NCBI RefSeq assembly: GCF_003672135.1 | Contig: NC_039512.1 | Span: 11,548,874 to 11,612,873, forward strand | Source: Ooceraea biroi | Taxonomy: Eukaryota; Arthropoda; Insecta; Hymenoptera; Formicidae | Direction of reading: 5' to 3' | Length of the DNA stretch: 64,000 nt | Shown here: positions 47,401 to 59,400 of the stretch, in pieces | Layout of the letters: the number at the start of each line of letters is the position of its first letter | Position numbering within the stretch: the stretch's first letter is position 1 | Notes under the pieces: generated by a model | Told to the model about the DNA's origin: nothing | Databases searched by the model: none | The model's input: the letters and a program-made list of their open reading frames with translations, nothing else | Program-made: the position numbers and the translations under genes

Positions 47401-50400
47401 CGTGTTGATGCACCGACCGTTTTCACAAATGCCTCTCGTTTCCACGCACTCATCTACATCTGTAGTGTAATTGAACAAAATATTAATTGCGGTTTAAATA
47501 TAAAGGCCTGATAATGTATGATACATAATTGAACGTACGTACGATATAAAATTATGTGATATATGTGATACAAAACTATGCGAACAATTAAGATTCTTTT
47601 GTGCGAAAGCTTACGAACCGACGCATTTTTTTCTGGTGTGATCCAGTTCGTATCCTAGCGGACACGAGCATATGTAAGATCCCATTAGATTCTGACACCT
47701 TCCTGGTGGTGGACACAGTCCTAATACCTGCAAAATAACAGTAATATTGATTCCAGGAGGTATTATGCAAAAATTATTTAAAACTTGGATAGTTTGAGAA
47801 AAACATTTTCTGACAAATTTAAATTATCACGAAAAATAAATCATGATGTACCTCGCGGCATTCATCGATATCGCGACAATGCTGGCTGTCTTCCGTCAGC
47901 ACGTAACCGTCCGCGCACTCACAGACGAAGCCACCAATCGTGTTCCGGCATCGACCGTTGCGGCACAAAAATGGCATTATTCGGCATTCGTTGATATCTG
48001 AAAGAAAATTTGTTATAGTTGTAAAAATGCAAAGAATCACCTACAGAAAAATTTTTGATTGAAAAGATCTTAATACTTGAGACAAAAAAGCAAACAATTA
48101 AAAATTTCAGCTATCAACTCACCGGCGCAATCGTTATTCGGACTGAGCTTGAATCCCTGGTAACATTGACACTTGTAGGAGCCCAAGGTGTTGATACAAG
48201 TGCCGTTGTTGCATATGTTCGGGTTGCGCTGGCACTCGTCGATGTCGACGCAGTTGTCCCTGTCGCGGGTCAACGAGAAGCCGGGATGGCAAACGCACTG
48301 GAAGCCGCCTTGTAGATTGCTACACGCGCCGTTGTTGCAGATACCTGGACGCTCGTAACACTCGTCGATATCGATGCAATCGTGTTGACTGGGACCAAGC
48401 TTGTAGCCAGCTGGACACACGCACTCGAAGTAGCCCTGTTGATTGATGCACTGCGCGTTCCCGCTGCAGGGATTCGGTATCTAGAAACGATTATTATGAA
48501 TAATAATTATTCAAATTAATTTTATAGATACTCTTGTTATTTTTATCAATTAATCCGAACGATAAGTATCACGGTAGTTTAATAATTTTTATTAATTTTT
48601 TTAAAAAAGAATATACATATACATATATAAATTTTATTGTACAATAATACACACAAATAAATAAATAAATAAATTATAATAAATTAATTAATATATATTA
48701 ATTTATTTATGTATTACGATAAAATGTCGCCTTGCTTTCTCTTCAGTATTAAGCAAGAAGAAACCGAAATTTTTTAATTTATTGAAGAATATCAAAAATC
48801 GCACCTGCTGGCACTCGTTCTCATCGATACATTGATGCGAGTCCTGATCATAGACGTAACCCCGTTCGCACTGGCACTCGAAACTACCGGGCGTGTTCAT
48901 ACATCGTCCGTGAGTGCACATCGTTGGCATCAGAGCGCACTCGTCGATCTCCTCGGAGTGATTTGTAATCGGATTCATAATCTGTCCCGGCACCAGTCCA
49001 CACAGAATCTCGTGCTCACCTATAAGGCCGTGATCAGTGATCGTTAATTCTATTCGATCATGTATATTATTTAATTACATGAATACTTACGAGTTCTTTC
49101 GCCGGGGCACTTCTCGCAAAGGCTGCCCCATGCCGCCCCCATTGAACAGCAGCACAACATTTTCGTCTGCGGTTGCACCATGGGATTAAGGCATTGTCCA
49201 GCATCGTAAGTGAGATAGCAGGCTTCCTTTCTCATGTCAACGCATTCCTCTGAAAAGACAAATTTATTACATTTGTTGTACGTTACGGTTTCTTCTATCG
49301 GTTTTATAAACAATATTTTTATATTAGTGTCGTTTTACTTTATATCATTATTTCTTCTATGGGATACGTTATCAAGCACTGTTAAAATATAATAAAATAA
49401 ATATTAAATTTTCTTTATAATATTTGAGTGCACTCACTTCCGCCGGGCATCGCCATATATCCTTCGGGACATTCGCAATGATATTTTCCTTGATCATTGA
49501 TGCAATATCCAACACCGCATATTCCTGGATGCAGCGCGCACTCGTTTATATCTGTAATAATCAACGCGCGATTAAACATTTTGCTTTTCTTGAATCTATA
49601 CGTATAAAGAACAATGGTACACACATAAAAATCTAAAAAAAGCTTCATATAAATATTTAAAAATATTAATAATATCAAAATTTGGAGATACTTATGTTTC
49701 GTAAAGATATTAAAATTTAAGAAAATTAGTATATTCAAACTCATTAAGGAGAAATATTAAATAAAAGGAGCTCTAAACTATGTAAACTAGAATATACAGA
49801 ATTTGTACAACGTATATTTCTATTACCGATGCAACTAGTCTTAGTATCGTCCAAGATGAAACCCTCGTTGCAAGAGCACATGAAACTACCGAACGTATTA
49901 GTGCAGTGTCCATTTTGACAGATGTTCTCGTGTTCTTCGCATTCATTGATGTCTTCTAGAATAACAGTCACACGATTCGGTCTGTATCCCTGTCCGCTGG
50001 GACATAATTGGTCATACTCTTTCGTGCCAACTCTTGGACACTCCTCGCAACGGTTGCCCCAGGCGGTGCCAATGCTGCAGCAACAGGTTGCCTTTGTCAC
50101 AGATGACGCCACCTCGAAGATGCATTGCGGTCTTCCGCTGCCGTGCTCGTAGTCCGTGAAGCACAACGATTCGCGTCTATCTGTGTGTGTGATCCGACAG
50201 AAAATTACAATAATAAGAATATATTATACAGGAAAAAGAGAATTTAAAAAAAGAGACAGAGAAAGAGAAGTAAAGAGAATAAAAATGAATTAATATACAG
50301 GGTGAGGCACCTAAAACAGGCCACCTGAATATCTCGGCTGTTATTGGTGATAGAAAACAATGTGTCAGACCAAACTTGCATGGTTTCGAGGGACACATAA

Positions 50401-53400
50401 TTTGTTCTAAATAATTTTTTATTAGGTGGACACGTAGAGGTCATATGAAGGTCAACTTCGTTTTTTTAAATGGTATGATATGTTTTTTTACGTACCATTT
50501 AGTAGAGTGTTTGAAGATGCGCACATTTATCTACGGGTCAAAATCATTCAAGGTCACTGAAGGATAACATTTCTAAGTGCTAGAACTTTTTCATTTCTGA
50601 GTTTACGGTATTTTCAATAGCAGAGAACTCTAGACAATATAAAAAATAATGATATCATCAACTCAGAACTCCTCTGAGAAGAAAAAAATTTTAAACTCGA
50701 GAACTTTTTCATTTCTGAATTTACGGTATTTTCAATAGCAGAGAACTCTAGGCAATATAAAAAATAATGATATCATCATTTCAGAACTTCTCGGAAAAGA
50801 AAAAATTTCTAAGGGCTAGAACTTTTTCATTTTTGAATTTACGGTATTTTCAATAGCAGAGAACTCTAGGCAATATAAAGTAAATTATTTTCCCTTGCAG
50901 TTGGCCTTCAGTGACCTTAAATGATTTTGACCCGTAGATCAATGTGCGCATCTTCAAACGCTCTACTAGATGGTACGTAAAAACACATATCATACCATTT
51001 AAAAAAACGAAGTTGACCTTCATATGACCTCTACGCGTCCACCTAATAAAAAACTATTTAGAACAAATTATGTGTCCCTCGAAACCATGCAAGTTTGGTC
51101 TGACACATTTTTTTCTATCACCAATAACAGCCGAGATATTCAGGTGGCCTGTTTTAGATGCCTCACCCTGTATATGTAAGAATACAAAATTTAACATATA
51201 TAAAAATAAGAGAAGAAATAAAAATAGATAAGAGGAAATCATTCTTAATAATATTAACAATATTAATATTAATAAAATATTCTTTTCTTAGCGCACAACT
51301 TGCGAAAATCATTCTTGAATCAGTGCACCTACCGACGCAAGCATTTCCGGCTTCCACTAATTCATGATGCGGCGGACACCTACAGATGTATTTGCCCTGC
51401 GTGTTGATGCAAATGCCATATTGACAAGATTGCGGGCTCTCGCATTCGTCCACGTCGGTGCAGTTGCCACCGGAACCATCCAGCTTGTAGCCCTCGTTGC
51501 ACTCGCAGCGGAACATGCCGAAGATATTCTCGCAACGGCCGAACACGCACAGATTACTGAACATCTCGCACTCGTTGATGTCCACGCACGCCTGCTCGTT
51601 GCGCTCGTCCGGATGCATGAAACCCATCTCGCACTCACAGCGATAAGCGCCAGGATAGTTCAAGCAATGCCCATTTTCGCAGAGTGTGATATCCTCCACG
51701 CACTCATCGATGTCTTTGCAGCTGTAGCCATCACCCCGGAAGCCGGCGTCGCACACGCACTGCAAGAATCGTTGATTTTAGCAAGATGGAATTAAGCTTG
51801 ACGAGCAGACATTTATATATTGTACAGAAAATTATTAAATGCCATTTAAATCACAAAAGACAAAAATTTGCGCCTTGATCATTAGTCGCTAATTACTCGC
51901 AAGATTCTTTTTCAGATATTCAAGCTTTTAATTGTTTATTGCAGTTATTGCTGCTAAAAAGGAAGAAATAATTTAAATGTAATTTATGTGTTTTACGTAT
52001 TCAGAAAAAATGAACTTTACGTGGCGACTGTTTGTTTTACATAAAATTTCTTTCATTAAACGTACATATATATTTTTATATTTTTATATTTTTTTATTCT
52101 GACATAATCTAATACAACTACATTAAAGCCTTAAAAAGAGTCTGTCATAAATTTAGCATATACCTTGAAGGAACCTTCGGTGTTAATGCAGTGCGCATTG
52201 GAGTCGCAACCGCCGTTGTTCGTGGAGCACTCGTTGATGTCCCAGCATTCAATTCCATTTCCGGTGAAGCCTTCGTGGCATGTGCACACGTACGAGCCCT
52301 GGGTGTTTTGGCACTCGGCAAACTCGCTGCAGGAGTAGGCATTCAGCCGGCACTCGTCGTCATCAGTGCATGCCGGCCCTTCCGCTGGTTTTACCGAGTA
52401 TCCTTCCTCGCAGCGGCAATTGAAAGAGCCGATCGTGTTGTAGCACTCGCCGTGTCCACATATTCGTGGTTGCGTCGTGCATTCATCGACATCTGGTGAT
52501 TGAGCAACATGAGTAACTTCGTAAAAACAGTATAATGTAATTTTTTAATGCGAGCAGGAATGAAAGAATTTACCTATGCAGGATATGCCGTCTCGTCCGG
52601 GTAATAAACCATTAGTGCAGTTGCATACGTAGCCACCTGGTATGTTCTTACATTTACCTCCGTTGCAGATACGAGGATTCTCCTTGCACTCATCCACATC
52701 CACGCAAGATCGACCGTCCAGATTTAAAGCGTAGCCAGTGCTGCAGTATAATTATAATAATAATAAGTATTTAATCAATATTATTAACTTACATATCGCA
52801 TTATATTATAATATAGCTGTTCACATTATAATTAAAACAGAAATTAAGTATTAAAATATTAGAAAAGTTTGAATTATCTATAAAATCATCAATCTGTTTT
52901 TGTCTTGATTTAATTATAACACTAAATAATAATGCAATATTAATGATTTCTTATGCATAAGATAATTCAAGAGATCAATTTATCAGAAGAAGAAAAAATG
53001 ATTTTTCACCGGCAGGCGCAGGAGAAGCTGCCCGGCGTGTTCAGACAAAGGTCCTCGCAGCCACCATTGCCAATCGCGCACTCATTGATGTCCTCGCAGT
53101 GAGATCTAAGTCCCGTCTGTTGATAGCCGTCATCGCATATGCACTGATAAGTTCCCATCATGTTCTCGCAGACGCCGTTCGAGCATATGCCGCTGGTCCT
53201 CGAGCACTCGTCGATATCCTTGCAGGATTGCTTGTCAGGACCTAGTTCGTGCCCCGGTGGACACAGACAATTAAAGCTCCCTTCGGTGTTGACGCAAGTG
53301 CCGCCGCGACATAGTCCTGGCGTCTCCTCGCACTCGTTTATGTCTGAAGTAAAGTTCAAATTATTTCCAGATATTATTTCTCTTATATTTGAGAATATAA

Positions 53401-56400
53401 TACAATGTTGCAAGAGAAACGTCTTTTCTAATGTCGTACCCATGCAGATCTTCATGATATCGCTACCGCGATAACCGGAGCTGCAGTCGCACTGGAAATT
53501 GCCGGGCGTGTTTCTGCAGGTGCCGTTGCCGCACACTCCGTGCATGATCTCGCACTCGTCGATATCTGCGTGTGATAAAAAATTCTAACTATCCAAAATT
53601 TCCCAAAAACTACCGGAATTTTCCATGATCCTTGTTAATCTTCATAGTAGAATTCTTTCAAAATTGATTCACGCTTCTTTCAATTGTGATACATCGTTTT
53701 TACGTCCAATAAGATCTTTATCGCTTTATAAGCAATCATTATAATGTTCTCTTTCATCAATATAAGTTAAAATTAAAAAAATCAATATTGGAAAAATGAA
53801 TTTTATGTCTTAAAAGCACAGGGTTCCAAATAAAGATTGAAATCCAAATCGTTTGCGTCCCGAATTCCGAAATTTTTCTAAAAAATTACGTACCATTGCA
53901 CTTGATGCCATGCTCGTCAAGAGCGTAGCCTTGATTGCACCTGCAACTGTAGCTGCCGATGGTGTTCTTGCATCTACCGTTTAGACACATGCCCGGGAAC
54001 TCGACGCACTCGTTGATATCCTGACGTTCGGTGAAACCGTCTCCGCGAGGGCATAGCTCTGCGTGAGCCTGTGTGCTGACTTTGGGACATAATTCGCACT
54101 TGTCGCTGCCCCAGGCGCGACCCACTGAGCAACAGCATAGGCTCTTTGAGAAATGACCTTCTATAGCACTGACGCATTGACCATGACGATAGTCCAAGTA
54201 GCATGTTTCTTGTCTGGTGTCAGTGCACGTGGTGTCTGTAATCAAGAAATCAAGAAGAAGAAGATAAAAGAGAACGAGAAGAGTGCACTGCATAAATAAT
54301 TGCGTATTCGAAAAATATTTGATAATAATTCAGTTTAATTTAATATAATCTAGCGCGCAATTTATCACACAAAAGTTTAGCATATTTTCTCTCAATGAAG
54401 CAGAATAGGCGCGATCTGTTTGCAATAAAAGATCATTGACTCACGTGTCGCATCTAGAGTGAGACCAGGCGGACATTCACAGCGATACGAGCCCTCCGTG
54501 TTAACGCATGTGCCGCCACCCTTGCAGATTCCGCTATTGAGCTCGCACTCGTTGATATCCGCGCAGCCCTTGCCGTCCACCTTCGCGTAGCCCTTCGAGC
54601 ACTCGCAGAGAGAGTGATCACAGATCTCACAGGGACTGCCCCAAGCCACTCCTACCGAACAACAGCACTCCGAACGCAAAGTTAGCTTTGGTAAATTGTA
54701 TTCGCAGCGACCGTCTACCATCTTAGTCCAGCAGGAGCCTCTCCGATTATCTGGGACCAGAAAGAAGAGATAGAATATTTACTTTTAACATTTTTATATA
54801 TTAAAAATGCGTGTTTCCATTTATCGTGAAAATATCAGATGTCAAATATTAAAGGAATTAAATATTAAAATAAAATCGGAGCCAATTAACAAAATAAATC
54901 ATACCCATGCAGATATGACCGGTGTTGTCGAGAATATATCCCGGAGAGCACTCGCATTCGTAAGCCCCCGGAATGTTGATACAAATGCCATTAAAACATA
55001 CGTCTGGCCCCAACTCTTCGCATTCATCCACATCTTCACACATTTGATTTTGTCCGTTGTATCTCATGCCCGTTGGACAAATGCACTGCAAGTAAAATAA
55101 TGTGTTAATAGTTGCATCATTTATATTCTACTTATAAAATTAATTCACAAAACACAGAATAATCTGTTACGTAACTTTAAAAATTATAATTAAATGATTT
55201 ATATGCTTGCCTGAAAACTACCGGGGGTGTTTCGGCATTGGCCACCGCTGCACAAGGAATCTTCCAGCTCGCACTCATTAATGTCGCTGCATATCTTCCC
55301 CGTTGCATCCACTTCGTATCCATTGTCGCAGATGCACCGATACGTCCCCATAAGATTCTCGCATCCGCCATTGATGCAGATGTTGGGATTTTGCGCGCAC
55401 TCGTTAATATCTATAACAAAACATTTGACATTAAAATTTATTGAATTAGAACTGCAAAGATTACAATATTAAATTTTAGAACGTTAATGTTTAAAAAATG
55501 TATGCCTCTCTTTCTTACCGTCACCGTTGTAAGTCATTCCGGCGCCATGTGGACACAAGGCATCGAACTCCGGAGTGTTCGGAAGTGGACAGGGTTGGCA
55601 AGTACTACCCCAACCCATAGGCTGGCCCAGAATCACCGTGCAGCAACAACAACTCGACTTCGTTACGGCAGTGGACGTCGGGTTGGAGCATTGGCCGTCT
55701 CTGTACTGCGAATAGCACAGATCTCTTCTCGTATCTGATCAGCGCAGAATCATTCGACAGAAATTCAGATTTTCGTTAAACAAGTAGAATATTAAATTAT
55801 TTAATAAAGTCAATTTAATGAAGTCATTTATAATTGAACCCACAGTTTTATCGATGTTTTAATCCATTTAATGTATTTATAATCTTTTTAAATGTATTCC
55901 ACAAAGTGCATGTATAAAATATTTAGAACAGGAAAGAAATCGTACGAACCTAGACAGGATCTACCATCAGGCCCCAAATTGAATCCAGGATGACATTCGC
56001 ATCGGAAACTGCCAGGAGTGTTGATACATCGTCCGTTTTGACAGGGCGAACTTATGCATTCATCAATATCTTGTTGTATAATAAATAATAACGATTAATT
56101 ATACATTTAATTCCTTTCTTAGAGTTTTACAAATGATTTTAATTAATTCTATTTTTTTTCAATTGTAAAATCTAAAAGCTTGATTAAACTTTAAACTTTT
56201 GAAATTTTGAATCTCATATAACAAACTTGAAATTTTCTGATAATTTAGAGATTATGCGAGTTTGAAAATTCGGAATTTTATTTTTGTCATTATTGAATTG
56301 AATCAATTATGAGATTAATTGTGAGATCAATACCGATGCAGTGACTCAAATCGGGGCCGATCCTGAAACCGGAGTCGCAGACGCACTTAAAAGAGCCTTC

Positions 56401-59400
56401 CATATTGACGCATTTGCCGTTCTCGCACATCCCGCTAGTCGAGCATTCATCCATATCCACGCAAAAGGTGTTGTCCCTTGAAGGAGTAAAACCTGATTGA
56501 CATATGCAGTGGTAAGATCCCGGTGTGTTTTCGCAGCGACCGTTTAGACAAATTCTTGGATTTTCCACACACTCGTTGATGTCTAAAAAAATTTGGGCAC
56601 ATATTATTATCGCATGTCTGAAATCTTCAAAATACCTCAAAGATATTTTCTCTTTTTTTTATATAAATATATGTATTTTACAAATTTAGAATTCAATGAC
56701 AATCATTATTCTGAAATTTGTGACGAATTTTACAAATATAAGAATACTCATTTTATATTATTTTTTATATTCTTCACCTATGCACGTAATTCCTGTTGGT
56801 GACAGTGTGTAACCATCGTTACATTTGCACTTGAAGGATCCGTTCATGTTGATGCAGTGTCCGTTGCTACACATTCCGGTGTCTTGGCATTCGTCATGAT
56901 CTATAGAGAGATTCGTTCATATCTCAAACTTTCATGAACATTTATTATTATTACATATATGCATATCTAATATAATCTCTTATCATGCATACTAATATCA
57001 TAATATTTTACTAGATACTGTACTTCTATTAATAATATTACTTCCGATATTGCTGTTGCTAGCACTGTTACTTTGTCCATAAAGCAATCCAAGTGATCAT
57101 TACCAGTGCAATATCTGCCTTCGCCAGAAACTTCGAAGCCAGGTGGACAGTCACAGGAGAAGCTACCAGGAAAATTGCGGCATACCCCGCCCTGGCAATA
57201 TCCTAATTGGCACTCGTCCACGTCTTCGCATCTGCCCCCTGGTTTCCGCGTGAATCCCAGATAGCACTCGCACTCATAGCCCTCCTTCGTGTCGATGCAC
57301 TTCCCGTTTCCGCAGATGTCCGGCCGCAGCACGCACTCGTTCACCTCGGTGAACGGTTCCAGTTGCGAGCAAAGCCTGTTGTAATCGTCTACAATTGAGT
57401 AATAACGTGGATCCTGTAGAATTGCCAGTCGCCGTAGTGCTCGCTTTTATCTAGCGTTCGCTGCCTTTTCCGTCAGGCCTTCGTTTTTATAATTCCTCTA
57501 GTTTCGTTTACCTACTTCGATCAGACGAGGCTTGTCCCGCGAATCAACTCGAAACTGTCCGTTGAATTATTCAAAAACACTCTTACGTTTAAAGACTCGC
57601 AAAGTTTAATAACGTCAACGAGACAATTAGATCATGTGGATGTTATCAAAAATTATGTAAATAGTATGAAATATGTAGATAGTATAAATGTATATGTGTC
57701 GAGGATCTTTTCCTAAAGACATGTACGTACCACTGCCAACATTCGGGCAGATGAAACACTCGTCACCCCATCCGCGACCCATATTCTTGCCGCAACAGCA
57801 GTCCTTCTTGCTGAGTCTCATCGCTAGCCGGTTCTTGCACTGTCCATTACGGTTCACCGCCGTGTAGCACAACCCTTGCCTGCCGTCTGACAAATAATAA
57901 TAAATTAAATAATATTAATGAATAAATGGACATAAAAAAATGTACGAAATTCTGGAAAATTATAAAATGGCGTAAAAGAAGAATGTGAAAAACTATGTAC
58001 AAAAGTTCATCGAAATTTTTATTATGATATTTTTCGTATTTCCGTAATAATGTTATATGAAATATGTATTATGTAATAATATGATAATATATGTATAATC
58101 ACCGATGCAATATTTTCGGTCCTGGCTTTGTATGAAACCCGGATTGCAGTGGCAATAATAACCGCCGTTCGTATTTATGCATCGACCATCGGCGCAAATG
58201 CCTTCCTCTTGGCACTCGTCTTTGTCCTTGCACTGATTAGTCTCGGGATCTCTCGCTTGTCCCACGGGGCACTCGCAGGTGAACGAACCGGGAGTGTTCA
58301 GGCATTTTCCACCCTCGCATAGTCCAGGAATCGCTTCGCATTCGTTGATGTCTGAAGGAAACGTGTATAAATTATTCATTATTTTATTCATTTTACTATA
58401 TAAAAGATTGGGAGTTGAATTACGCTTTTTCAACTTGTAAAAAAATGCAATGTAATTATTATCTAAGTGATTATCATTAAAATTTCACGTACCGACGCAT
58501 TGACCCTGATTGGTCTTTAGATAACCCAGTTCGCAGTCCAGCCTGGCTGGGCATCGCTCGCAAGGGTGTCCCCAGCCCTTGCCAACAGTGGCGCAGCATA
58601 ACTGTCGCGTGCAAACCACTCCCGGAAGACTCGCTAGGCACTGGCCGTTCTTTACTTTGGTGTAACAAGGTCCAGTCCTGAAATAATACGCAGAACAAAC
58701 TTAGTTAATAATTATTTTATGTATTAAAATATGCTCAAAATGAATAAACGAATATCTTAGGTAAAATTATGTAATTTAATTTATTTTCGCATTTATTATT
58801 ATTTTACGCATAAAGATTTACGTTCGTTACCTGTAATCGGCCTCGCAGCGTCTTCCGGTGTAACCGTAAATACACGCGCAACGATCTGGACCGATGCATC
58901 TTCCTTGGTTTAAGCAAGGCTCTCGACAAATAGCTAATCAACAATTTCCAATTAATCTCTTTTTTTAAATTAATATCGGCTTGTGTAACAGAGTTTTTCT
59001 ACTCACGTTCGTTACAAAATTCCCCCTGGTACCCGCTGCGGCACTGGCACCGGCCGTCAACGCAATTTCCATTCATGCAGTGAACCCTGCATCTACCACT
59101 CTCGCCACGATCGCTGCCATGTCCAGTTTCGTGAGTGATTACTGTCAACAAATTTATTAAATAATGAATATTATTAGTGAACATGAATTATTATTGTCAC
59201 TAAAGATGCTAATTAGTTATTAATATAGCAGAGAAGAATTATATGTATTTTACCTTTATTTTGTCCGCCGTTGCAGCTAGAAGCGACAACACCACCTTCG
59301 CATAAACAGACGTTTGGCCTTATGCATCTTCCTAAAGAGCCACAGCGTCTCGTACAAATTGCTGAAATACGCAAACAATATATATTTAACATATAAAAAA

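Noticed and set aside
50177..50444. Short open frames starting MCPSKPCKFGLTH in both MITE copies
   Set aside because: They are translations of the MITE arms, which occur in both orientations; no coding role.
51364..51795. 143-codon open frame on the plus strand, and similar plus-strand frames over 43.8-58.3 kb
   Set aside because: Exact antisense of fibrillin cbEGF exons; the Cys-rich codon pattern leaves the opposite strand open.
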